From: Candidatus Fermentibacter danicus | GTDB lineage: Bacteria; Fermentibacterota; Fermentibacteria; Fermentibacterales; Fermentibacteraceae | DNA: 64,000 bases | Direction: 5' to 3' | Assembly: GCA_001618605.1 (NCBI GenBank) | Contig: LKHC01000105.1 | Coordinates: 75,250-139,249 of the forward strand | Shown here: piece by piece, positions 25,565-33,412 of the stretch | How the letters are laid out: each line of letters begins with the position of its first letter | Position numbering within the stretch: the stretch's first letter is position 1 | Position numbers and translations under genes: made by a program | Notes under the pieces: model-generated | Databases searched by the model: none | Told to the model about the DNA's origin: nothing | What the model saw: the letters and a program-made list of their open reading frames with translations, nothing else

Positions 25565-25963
25565 TTGCCTCCGGGTTCGAGGTTCCGGTACGCGGCCATT
25601 GCCGCATGCATACTGTCGATACTGCTCGTGCCGGTGCTCTTCCGGCGTCCGGCCACCACGTACTCCACTCTTGCCGAGATCGGTCCGATAGCGTCGGACC
25701 TTGCCCCCTGGGGCGTCCCGGCCGCCGACGGAACGGTCCGCGGCGAATGGACCTTCTTCCCTTACAGGATCGCCACAGTCGTCATGCCTGACTCCTCTCT
25801 CCTGGCCGTGGTATCCGCCCCCGTGCCCCTCGAGCCGGGGCCTCCCGTGAATGGCGCCGTCTACAGGCGCCTCGGAGGTTCCGTCTATGCGCTGGCCCTT
25901 CCCGGCCCCGGGGGAGGCTCGGAGGCGGCGCTCCTTCTCTCCCGCGACGGAGGAGGGCCATGA
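25565..25963 (+). CDS. Small membrane-anchored protein, unknown function
   Basis: A 132-residue protein that I cannot assign. A TTG start (25565) precedes PPGSRFR and one helix (YAAIAACILSILLVPVLF); the remaining 100 residues are extracytoplasmic, with short beta-like stretches (GEWTFFPYRIATVVM, SVYALALPG). It follows the zinc anti-sigma gene by 3 bases and overlaps the next gene as ATGA. The position suggests a membrane sensor or accessory of the sigma/anti-sigma pair. Confidence 0.65.
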   Translation: MPPGSRFRYAAIAACILSILLVPVLFRRPATTYSTLAEIGPIASDLAPWGVPAADGTVRGEWTFFPYRIATVVMPDSSLLAVVSAPVPLEPGPPVNGAVYRRLGGSVYALALPGPGGGSEAALLLSRDGGGP

Positions 25964-26448
25964 CGGGAAGCCGCCTCCGCGGAACGGCAGCGGCCGTGCT
26001 TTCCTCCGTCCTTCTCTCCCTTGTTCCTGTCTCCTGCGGAGGCGGGGAAGGCCAGGTGGACGAGGGGCCCGCGCCGATATCCCTGCCGGGCCGGCTCTCC
26101 GGTCCGGATGGAGCAGCCCTGGACGTCGGCCTCGACAGCGCCGTTCTGATCTACTCATGGATACCGCTGGACGGGTTCGCGGCGATCGATGCCGATCTCG
26201 CCGGGCTGCCGGCGCTCCAGGACTCCGGCCTGAGGCTCCTCCCGGTCCAGTTTTCGGTCGAGGACAGGAACATGGCTCAGGCCCACGTGAACGGCCTGGG
26301 CATCTTCCTCCCCGTCTATCTGGCCGATTCCTGTCTCGCTGCATCCATCCCCTTCGACGTCATGCCTGTCGCCGTCCTGTACCGCAGGGGCGCCCCGCCG
26401 GCCGTCGAATCCGGCTTCGGCTGCGCGGGCAGACTCCTCTCCAGATGA
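25960..26448 (+). CDS. Thioredoxin-fold-like lipoprotein or secreted protein
   Basis: A 162-residue protein with a hydrophobic leader (LRGTAAAVLSSVLLSLVPVSC) ending in a cysteine that may be lipidated, though proline at -3 is unusual for a lipobox. The mature part resembles a TlpA-like domain (ISLPGRLSGPDGAALDVG, VLIYSWIP, LYRRGAPP) but lacks the CxxC pair; the expected site reads SWIPLDG. A redox role is therefore doubtful. It is coupled on both sides by ATGA overlaps. Confidence 0.6.
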   Translation: MTGSRLRGTAAAVLSSVLLSLVPVSCGGGEGQVDEGPAPISLPGRLSGPDGAALDVGLDSAVLIYSWIPLDGFAAIDADLAGLPALQDSGLRLLPVQFSVEDRNMAQAHVNGLGIFLPVYLADSCLAASIPFDVMPVAVLYRRGAPPAVESGFGCAGRLLSR

Positions 26449-27188
26449 CCCGGGGCGACATCTACTTCGCGGGCGACGTACACCTGGTCCCCGAACCCCT
26501 GCCGCACCCCGGCCGGGAGGCCTTCCTGGAATTCCTCGGGCGGCTTGCCGGCGAAGAGCCCGGCGAACTCTGGCTGACCGGCGACCTCTTCGATTTCTGG
26601 TTCGAGTACAGGAGCGCCATGCCCGCGGGATACGACCGCGCGCTGAAAGCCCTGTCCGTACTCGCCGAAAAGGGCTGGAGAACGGTCTTCCTCCCGGGCA
26701 ACCACGACTGGTGGGTCGGCGGGCACTTCGAGAGGGCGACCGGCGTCAGGATAGACAGATCCCCCTTCGTCAGGACCGAGTGCTTCGGCATCAGAACCGT
26801 GATCGCCCACGGTGACGGCCTCGGAAGGGGAGACATAGGATACAGGCTCATCCGGCCCGTGCTCAGGGCGCGCCTGTCGAGCCTCCTCTTCCGGATGCTG
26901 CATCCGGACATCGGAGCGTCGATCGCCGGGCTGGCCTCGGGCACCAGCCGCAGAATCCTCCGCAGGGAAATCCTCGAGATCCCGCCCGGCCTCTCCGAAT
27001 GGGTCTCGGACATGGTCGCGGGGGGGGCGGGCGCCGTGGTGACGAGCCACATACACACCGCGAGGATCGCGCCGGCAGGCCCGGGCGTGCACATCTCCAC
27101 GGGGGACTGGATCACGACCTTCACCTGCGCGAGGATCGGCCCCGGGGGGCCGGAACTCCTGAACTTCCCTCCCGGGGGTTCTCGTTGA
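26445..27188 (+). CDS. UDP-2,3-diacylglucosamine pyrophosphohydrolase-like (LpxH family)
   Basis: A 247-residue calcineurin-like metallophosphoesterase with all metal ligands: GDVHL, TGDLFDFWFEY, LPGNHDWW, AHGDG and SHIHT (usually GHTH). The GDLFDFWFE block and length fit LpxH, which makes lipid X in lipid A synthesis at the inner membrane. ATG at 26445 overlaps the previous stop. It sits between the sigma-factor group and the glycosyltransferase group, tying the operon to the envelope. Confidence 0.85.
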   Translation: MTRGDIYFAGDVHLVPEPLPHPGREAFLEFLGRLAGEEPGELWLTGDLFDFWFEYRSAMPAGYDRALKALSVLAEKGWRTVFLPGNHDWWVGGHFERATGVRIDRSPFVRTECFGIRTVIAHGDGLGRGDIGYRLIRPVLRARLSSLLFRMLHPDIGASIAGLASGTSRRILRREILEIPPGLSEWVSDMVAGGAGAVVTSHIHTARIAPAGPGVHISTGDWITTFTCARIGPGGPELLNFPPGGSR

Positions 27189-27265
27189 CGGCGCCGCGCC
27201 CGGTCTCGATCTTCCAGTCCGGCACGGACGGCTTCATCCCGCCGGAAGGGGACGGAACGGCATGA
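27185..27265 (+). CDS. Possible 26-residue ORF
   Basis: A TTG at 27185 overlaps the LpxH stop (TTGA) and its own stop overlaps the GT2 start (ATGA), giving a 26-residue frame with no recognisable features. The double coupling is striking in a window rich in such overlaps. It may equally be a chance open frame in the 73-base spacer. No dedicated ribosome site is seen. Confidence 0.2.
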   Translation: MTAPRPVSIFQSGTDGFIPPEGDGTA

Positions 27266-28206
27266 CCGACATCTCCGTGGTCGTCCCGGCCAGGGACGAG
27301 GAGAAAAGCATCGCCGCCCTCGTGGAGGAGACGGCGCAGGCTCTCGGATCGCTGCGCTGGGAGATGGTCATAGTGGACGACGGCAGCACGGACGGAACCT
27401 GGGAGGAGATACGCAGGGCCTCCACCGTCCATCCCGTCACGGGCATACGCTTCGGGCGGAATCAGGGCAAGGCGGCCGCGCTCTCGGCCGGTTTCGCCGC
27501 CGCCTCCGGCCGGCTGATCGCCACCATGGACGCCGACCTGCAGGACGATCCCGCCGAGATCCCCGCCCTTTCCGCCGAACTGGAGGAACGGGGTCTCGAC
27601 CTTGTCAGCGGATGGAAGCGGAACAGGCTCGACCCGCTGTCCAAGCGGCTTCCCTCGAAGTTCTTCAACTCCGTGGTCCGGATGACGACCGGGCTCCCCC
27701 TGCACGATTTCAACTGCGGCCTGAAGCTGTACAGGGGCGAGGCTGCCCGACGGCTGGACCTGTACGGTGAGATGCACAGGTACACTCCTGTGCTCGTCTC
27801 TCAGCTCGGCTACCGGGTGGGCGAGAAGGCGGTGAACCACAGGCCGCGCAGGTTCGGCAGGAGCAAGTACGGCCTCGCACGCTTCTTCAGGGGTTATGCG
27901 GACCTTCTGACCGTGCTGTTCCTGCATCGCTACTCCTTCAGGCCTCTGCACTTCTTCGGCGGCATAGGCACCACGCTGTTCGCCGGCGGGCTCCTCGTCT
28001 CCGCCTATCTGTCCGTGCTGTGGCTGGGAGGGGAGTCGATCGGAAGACGCCCTCTGCTCCTGCTGGGAGTGTTCCTGATGATGATAGGCTTCCAGTTCGT
28101 CTCGCTCGGGCTGCTCGGGGAGATGGTGCTCAGGTTCATGCCCGGGAAGAAGCCCTTCAACATCGTGGAAACGATCCTCCCCGGGACCGCAGGGCCCCCG
28201 GACTGA
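27262..28206 (+). CDS. Family 2 glycosyltransferase (DPM1/ArnC-like)
   Basis: A 314-residue inverting glycosyltransferase. Residues 1-225 form the GT-A domain: VVPARDEEKS, IVDDGSTDGTW, the metal motif in TMDADLQDDP, and FNCGLKLYR. Two helices follow (about 233-300). This layout matches enzymes that load a sugar onto polyprenyl phosphate at the cytoplasmic membrane face. It begins the seven-gene envelope glycan block; the ribosome site is GGAAGGGGA. Confidence 0.9.
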   Translation: MTDISVVVPARDEEKSIAALVEETAQALGSLRWEMVIVDDGSTDGTWEEIRRASTVHPVTGIRFGRNQGKAAALSAGFAAASGRLIATMDADLQDDPAEIPALSAELEERGLDLVSGWKRNRLDPLSKRLPSKFFNSVVRMTTGLPLHDFNCGLKLYRGEAARRLDLYGEMHRYTPVLVSQLGYRVGEKAVNHRPRRFGRSKYGLARFFRGYADLLTVLFLHRYSFRPLHFFGGIGTTLFAGGLLVSAYLSVLWLGGESIGRRPLLLLGVFLMMIGFQFVSLGLLGEMVLRFMPGKKPFNIVETILPGTAGPPD

Positions 28207-29318
28207 TGCGGCTCGCCCTCGCGGGCCCATTTCCCCCGTGGCGCGGGGGGATCGCACAGTTCTCGTTGAGGCTCGAGACGGCCCTGTCGGCTATCTGCGA
28301 AACCCGTCGCGTCACTTATTCGTACCTGTATCCTCCGATCCTCTTCCCTGGAACCTCGCAGCTCGATCCGGGGGCTACCGGCTCCCGCGAAGACCACAAG
28401 GCGGCCGACGCCTTCCTGCATTCCTGCAACCCCCTCGCCTGGCCCGGCTCCGCCCGGAGGATCGCCGCGATGTCGCCCGACTTCACGGTGGCGCAGTACT
28501 GGCACCCGTTCTTCGCCCCGGCGCTCATGCACGGCCTGCCCCGGAGCGTCCGCCGGGCGGCCGTGTGCCATAACGTCATGCCCCACGAGTCGTTCCCTCT
28601 CGCCGGATCGCTCGCGCGGCGCTTCCTCAGGAGCTGCGGGCTCCTGGTGGTCCACAGCGCGAGCGACGAGGAGGAGGCCGTCAGAATCGCACCCGGCTCC
28701 AGGATACTCCGCCTCTTCCACCCGATCTATGACCAGTACGTCGGACCCGAACGCTCCGTGAAGGAAGCGAGAGCGGAACTCGGGCTCGATCCGGACAGGC
28801 GGACAGTGCTCTTCTTCGGCCTGATCAGGCCCTACAAGGGGCTCGACGACCTGCTCGAAGCGGTTGCGATGCTCCCGGACGGAATCGACCTGCTCGTGGC
28901 CGGCGAATGCTACTCCGGCAGGGAGCGCCTTCTCGAACGGCTGGGCCGGGAGGATCTGTCCGGAAGGGTCAGGTGGATCGAAGGATTCATACCGGACTCC
29001 CGGGTGGACGCCGTCTTCAGGTCGGCCGACGCCGTGGCCCTGCCCTACCGGAGCGCGACCCAGAGCGGGGTTGCACAGATCGCGCTGTCCTTCCGCAAGC
29101 CCCTGGTGCTCACCCGCACGGGAGGGCTGCCCGAACTGGTGGAGGAGGGCAGGACGGGCTTCCTGGCGGAGCCCTGCGACCCCGCCGGACTTGCATCCGC
29201 CGTGGAGAAGGCCCTGTCGCTGGCCGGGGACGCATCGTCGCATACGGCCATCGCCGGCCTCGCCCGCCGCTTCAGTTGGGAGACCTATGCTTCTTCGCTG
29301 CTGGAGGCCCTGGGGTGA
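28206..29318 (+). CDS. Family 4 glycosyltransferase
   Basis: A 370-residue GT-B enzyme. Seen are the N-terminal LALAGPFPPWRGGIAQFSL, FFGLIRPYKGLDDLLEA near residue 204, EGFIPDSRVDAVFRSAD, and the donor-site TRTGGLPELVEEGRTGFL. Its ATG overlaps the GT2 stop (TGATG) and its stop overlaps the epimerase start (GTGA), so translation is coupled. It probably adds a sugar in the cytoplasm to the lipid-linked intermediate. Confidence 0.9.
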   Translation: MRLALAGPFPPWRGGIAQFSLRLETALSAICETRRVTYSYLYPPILFPGTSQLDPGATGSREDHKAADAFLHSCNPLAWPGSARRIAAMSPDFTVAQYWHPFFAPALMHGLPRSVRRAAVCHNVMPHESFPLAGSLARRFLRSCGLLVVHSASDEEEAVRIAPGSRILRLFHPIYDQYVGPERSVKEARAELGLDPDRRTVLFFGLIRPYKGLDDLLEAVAMLPDGIDLLVAGECYSGRERLLERLGREDLSGRVRWIEGFIPDSRVDAVFRSADAVALPYRSATQSGVAQIALSFRKPLVLTRTGGLPELVEEGRTGFLAEPCDPAGLASAVEKALSLAGDASSHTAIAGLARRFSWETYASSLLEALG

Positions 29319-30205
29319 GAGTGTTCCTGGTCGGAGCCGGAGGGTTCATCGGCGGGGAGGCGGCCCGCGCCCTGGAAGCCGCAGGACACGAGGTGCTGCC
29401 CCACCGCAGGTCCGACTCCGGGGATCTCCTCCCCTCTTCGGTCCCGGAGAGCTTCGACGTCGCCGTCAACGCGGCCGGCAGGCTGGGCGTCCCGGGGATC
29501 TCCAGAGATGAGCTGAGGGCGGCCAACACCGGTCTTCCCGCCATGCTGGGCCACGAATGCGCTTCGCGGGGCGTCCCCATGATCCATCTCAGCACTCCGG
29601 GAGTGGCCGGCCTGATCGGTGGCTCCCGGGAGGACTCCCCTCCGGCCCCATGGGGCGCATACGAGGAATCGAAGGCGGAAGCCGAGAGCATCCTGCAATC
29701 CGTTCTGCCGCCGGAACTACTCACCATCCTCCGGCCGGACTTCGTATACGGCCCCGGAGACCGCCACAAGCTGAGCCTCTTCAGGCAGGTCCGCAGGGGC
29801 TGGTTCCCGCTGGTGGGCCTCGGTGGCGCGAAACTCAGGCCGACCTTCGCCGGCGATGTCTCCCGGGCGGTGCTCGCCTCCCTGCCGGGAGGCATTCTGG
29901 GGCCGGGCTTATGGAACATAGGCGGGCCGGAGGTCGTCAGCGTGGCGGAACTGGTAAGGGCCGTCGCCGCGGCCGAAGGGGTCAGGCTCGCGACCATACC
30001 CGTCCCCAGGGTAATCTTCGGAATCGCCCTCGCTCTCGGCCCGCTCGCTCCGCGGCAGCTCTCCCGGAGCCGCCTCCAGCTCTTCGGGAAGGATCACTGG
30101 GTCGACATCGCCAGGGCCTCCGACGCAGGCTTCCACCCGGAGACCGGGCTTGCGGACGGCCTCTCCAGGACGGTCTCCTGGTACAAGTCGGAGGGGCTGC
30201 TCTGA
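29315..30205 (+). CDS. NAD-dependent epimerase/dehydratase
   Basis: A 296-residue extended SDR protein with N-terminal Rossmann motif FLVGAGGFIGGEAAR. The catalytic region reads STPGVAGL...GAYEESKAEAE, in which a tyrosine-x3-lysine (YEESK) is present, followed by ILRPDFVYGPGD. It would reshape a nucleotide sugar for the neighbouring glycosyltransferases. GTG at 29315 overlaps the GT4 stop; a second GTG two codons later is possible. Confidence 0.88.
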   Translation: MRVFLVGAGGFIGGEAARALEAAGHEVLPHRRSDSGDLLPSSVPESFDVAVNAAGRLGVPGISRDELRAANTGLPAMLGHECASRGVPMIHLSTPGVAGLIGGSREDSPPAPWGAYEESKAEAESILQSVLPPELLTILRPDFVYGPGDRHKLSLFRQVRRGWFPLVGLGGAKLRPTFAGDVSRAVLASLPGGILGPGLWNIGGPEVVSVAELVRAVAAAEGVRLATIPVPRVIFGIALALGPLAPRQLSRSRLQLFGKDHWVDIARASDAGFHPETGLADGLSRTVSWYKSEGLL

Positions 30206-31140
30206 AACCCGCCTCCTGGAAGAGGCTTTTCGGCGTCCTGTCCGCCGTGCTGCTGGTCCTGGCCGTGGCGATCGCGGTCCGGCAGATCGCGCTTCGCTGG
30301 TCGGAGATAGGCGGCTCCTTCAGAAACGCCGGATGGGATCCGGACCCCGTCCGGCTGACGGTCTCCTCACTTCTTCTCTTCTGCGGACTCGCCATCAATC
30401 CTGCCGGCTGGATGCTGATCTCCAGGGATCTGGGCGCATCAACCCGCTGCAGCCGGCTTGCCGGAGCCTGGTTCGCCAGCCAGCTCGGCAGGTACATCCC
30501 CGGAAAGATCTGGCTCTTCGCCGGAAGGATAGGTTTCCTGAGGTCGGAGGGCCTCTCGCTCTCCAGGGCGGCTGCCGCCTCCGTCTGGGAGGTGCTCGTG
30601 AGCTTCGCCTCGGTCGGCCTGGTGGCCCTTCCGGCGGTCCTGCTGGCGGGCGGCGATCTTCCCGCCACACTCAGGACGGCTTCCGCGGCGGGGTCCGCCG
30701 CGCTGGTTCTGCTGCCCCTTCTCAGTCCGGTACAGAGGCTGGCGTTCAGGTTGAAGGGCGTGGAGGGGTTCACCGGCGTCAGGCTGTCCACTTCCCTCAG
30801 GGCCGTGGGGGCGTATTCAGCCGCCTGGACCATGAGAGGGGTGTCGATCTGGCTCTGGTTGGAGGGCCTCGGGCTCAGCACGAGGGGGTTGTGGTCGGCG
30901 GTCGCCGCCGCGCCTCTCTCCTGGCTCGCCGGGTATATTGTCGTGTTCGTTCCCGGCGGCATTGGAGTCCGCGAGGCCGCCACCGCCGCAATGTGCGACG
31001 GAGGCTCTGGTATTGCGCCCGTCATGGCGGCCGTATTCGGACAGACTCTGCTCATGGCGGTCTTCGAGGTCGTCACGGCCCTCGTCGCCTTCGGGCGCGA
31101 GGCTTCGAAGGGAGATCCGATTGGCCGGAAAGCCCTCTGA
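30202..31140 (+). CDS. UPF0104 / lysylphosphatidylglycerol synthase TM-domain protein
   Basis: A 312-residue membrane protein of the UPF0104 (LPG_synthase_TM, flippase-like) family: about eight helices, the conserved LGRYIPGKIWLFAGRIGFLR near residue 95, and VFVPGGIGVREA near 250. The only start that fits is CTG at 30202, overlapping the epimerase stop as CTGA with GGAGG 7 bases upstream; no ATG, GTG or TTG occurs near. It is likely a lipid or lipid-linked sugar translocator or anchor for this pathway, and a paralogue of the N-terminal half of the radical SAM fusion two genes on. Confidence 0.87.
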   Translation: MKPASWKRLFGVLSAVLLVLAVAIAVRQIALRWSEIGGSFRNAGWDPDPVRLTVSSLLLFCGLAINPAGWMLISRDLGASTRCSRLAGAWFASQLGRYIPGKIWLFAGRIGFLRSEGLSLSRAAAASVWEVLVSFASVGLVALPAVLLAGGDLPATLRTASAAGSAALVLLPLLSPVQRLAFRLKGVEGFTGVRLSTSLRAVGAYSAAWTMRGVSIWLWLEGLGLSTRGLWSAVAAAPLSWLAGYIVVFVPGGIGVREAATAAMCDGGSGIAPVMAAVFGQTLLMAVFEVVTALVAFGREASKGDPIGRKAL

Positions 31141-33412
31141 CCGCTGCCTGGTCCTGCTGCTGGCCGCAGGGCTGGCTCTCGTCATCTACTGGCCGGTCTT
31201 CGTTTCGAACCGCCTCCCGGGCGGGGAGCTGAGCGACACCGTCCATCAGGGATACCCCTTCCTGTCCTACACCGCCTCGAGCCTTGCCGAGGGCCGTATT
31301 CCGCACTGGAACCCGTACATCTACTGCGGCATCCCATTCTTCTCCTCCTTCTCGGCGCCGGTGTTCTATCCCGTCCGCGGGCTACTTCTGCTGGCAGCCG
31401 GCCCGGAGGCGTCGGTGCGGTTCATCTGGCCTGTCCAGGCCTTCATCGCCGCGCTGTCGGCCTGGCTCTTCCTCGGATCCCTGGGAGTCTCCAGAGGCGG
31501 CAGGATGGTCGGAACGATCGCCTTCGCGGCAGGCGCCTGGGCCAACACCCTCTTCTACGCCGGACACACCAGCAAGATGGTGTCCTGGAGCTTTCTGCCG
31601 CTGCTCCTCTACGCCTGCGAGAGATGGTGGGGCACGCGGAGGGCGTGGTTCCTGTTCGTCGGAGGTTTCTGTCTCGGGATGCAGGCCCTCTCCAGCCATC
31701 CCCAGATGCTCCTCTACAGCGTCCTGGCGGCGACCGTCTGGCTGGCCTGGAGGTTCCTGGAGCGCCCCGGCGTGAGGAATGCGCTTGTCGCGGCCTCGGG
31801 CGTCGCCGCGATGACCCTGCTCGGGATGGGGCTCGGCGCAGTCCAGATGCTCCCGGGCTACAACTTTTCCAGAACCTCGACCCGGGGCGAGGATCTTTCG
31901 CTCTCGCAATCCGCAAGCTATTCGATGCCTCCCGAGGAGACCCTCGCGATGGCGTTCCCGCACCTGTTCGGATACCGGCACGGGTTCCCCGACAGCGAGG
32001 CGGGCGGCGGGCCCGTGTACTGGGGCAGGCTCGGCCTGCGGCTGTCCAGCGAGTTCACCGGAGTTTCGGTCCTGCTCCTGGCGGCGGTCGCCCTGCTGTC
32101 CCGCAGGACGCACAGGGGCATGGCGCTGGGTGCGGTGGCCCTGCTGGGCCTGCTGGTGTCCTGGGGGGGATACACCCCCCTTTACGGCATCCTCTACGAC
32201 ATCGTTCCGGTCTTCAGGAAGCTGAGGGCTCCGCACATGGCGGCGTTCCTCACGACTTCCGGAATATCGCTTCTCGCCGGCCCCGGCTTCGACTCCGTCG
32301 TATCCGGCGTGCGGGCCGGTCGCTGCTGGAAACCCATCGCCGCATGGGGCGCCCTCTGTCTCGTTCTGTTCGCCTTCTGCAGGCCCATCCTCTCCTCTGC
32401 CCAGGCCGGATGGTGGCGCAGGGCGGGAGCCTCTCCGTCAGCTTTCCCGGAGCTGGTCGACAGGAGGGTCGATCTGGCCTCCGGCGACTTCCTCAGAGCC
32501 GCTGCCGTCTCGGCATGCATGGCCGTCATAGTCTTCGCCGTCTCCCGGAAGAGGATCGGCCCGGGCTCCGCATGCCTCATGGTCTCGGCCGTCGCGGCCT
32601 TCGAACTCGTGCCCCTGGACAGGGACTTCCAGGTCTATCTGCCCCAGACGAGGATGGAAGACCTCCACCCGGAGCCGGAAGGGCTGCGGGAGGCGGTGGG
32701 CGGAGGGCGCATCTTCCCCGGTGGAAACCAGTTCGTCCCGTTCGGGATACGCTCCGTGACCGGCTATCATGCCGCCAGGACGCAGGCGGTCGACGCCATG
32801 CTGGCGGGCATCTCCTCCGGAGGTTTCACGGATGTCCGCTCCACTGCATTCACGGTGCTCGTCGACGGCGGCATGGTCGCCACCTACGACGATCTGGCCC
32901 GCAGGATCGCCTCCGACTCGACGGCCCCGGCCCTCCCGCCGGAGCTGACGGTTCCCATGCCGAGAGCCTTCATGCCCGGGGCGTGGGTTCAGGAGGGCGA
33001 CCCTTCGGCCTTCGGACTTCCGCCGGAGGTGGTCAGCACGGTATCCGGAGATCCGGGCATCCCTCAACCGGTCGGCGGCCGCGGCTCTGCGGAGATAGCG
33101 CGTGACGCGCCCGAACTGGTGGAGATCGCCGTGGAATCAGGCGAGCCCGGCCTTCTGGTCCTCGCCGACACCTGGCATCCACGCTGGGCTGTCCGGGTCG
33201 ACGGCGCGGAAACCCCGCTCCTGCGGGCCAACGGCTGGATGAGGGCCGTCGCCGTCCCGGCGGGCAGACATACCGTATGTTTTTCCTACGACACCTCCGA
33301 CTTCTCCACCGGACTTCTCCTGTCTGCGGTCTCCGCCTTCCTGACGACCGTCGCGGCAGCCTTCGAGCTGGCGTCCAGGAGGCGCAGGAAGTCTGGCGCC
33401 AGTGCGGCATGA
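31121..33412 (+). CDS. YfhO-like polytopic membrane protein (GT-C fold)
   Basis: A 763-residue integral membrane protein with about 12-13 helices and a C-terminal extracytoplasmic beta domain. Visible family traits: GGELSDTVHQGYPFLSYTAS with the luminal acidic motif after the first helix, HWNPYIYCGIPFF, and near the end VLADTWHPRWAVRVDG. YfhO proteins are linked to lipid-linked glycosyl transfer onto teichoic acids or proteins. TTG at 31121 has AAGGGAG 7 bases upstream and lies within the end of the UPF0104 gene. Confidence 0.88.
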   Translation: MAGKPSDRCLVLLLAAGLALVIYWPVFVSNRLPGGELSDTVHQGYPFLSYTASSLAEGRIPHWNPYIYCGIPFFSSFSAPVFYPVRGLLLLAAGPEASVRFIWPVQAFIAALSAWLFLGSLGVSRGGRMVGTIAFAAGAWANTLFYAGHTSKMVSWSFLPLLLYACERWWGTRRAWFLFVGGFCLGMQALSSHPQMLLYSVLAATVWLAWRFLERPGVRNALVAASGVAAMTLLGMGLGAVQMLPGYNFSRTSTRGEDLSLSQSASYSMPPEETLAMAFPHLFGYRHGFPDSEAGGGPVYWGRLGLRLSSEFTGVSVLLLAAVALLSRRTHRGMALGAVALLGLLVSWGGYTPLYGILYDIVPVFRKLRAPHMAAFLTTSGISLLAGPGFDSVVSGVRAGRCWKPIAAWGALCLVLFAFCRPILSSAQAGWWRRAGASPSAFPELVDRRVDLASGDFLRAAAVSACMAVIVFAVSRKRIGPGSACLMVSAVAAFELVPLDRDFQVYLPQTRMEDLHPEPEGLREAVGGGRIFPGGNQFVPFGIRSVTGYHAARTQAVDAMLAGISSGGFTDVRSTAFTVLVDGGMVATYDDLARRIASDSTAPALPPELTVPMPRAFMPGAWVQEGDPSAFGLPPEVVSTVSGDPGIPQPVGGRGSAEIARDAPELVEIAVESGEPGLLVLADTWHPRWAVRVDGAETPLLRANGWMRAVAVPAGRHTVCFSYDTSDFSTGLLLSAVSAFLTTVAAAFELASRRRRKSGASAA

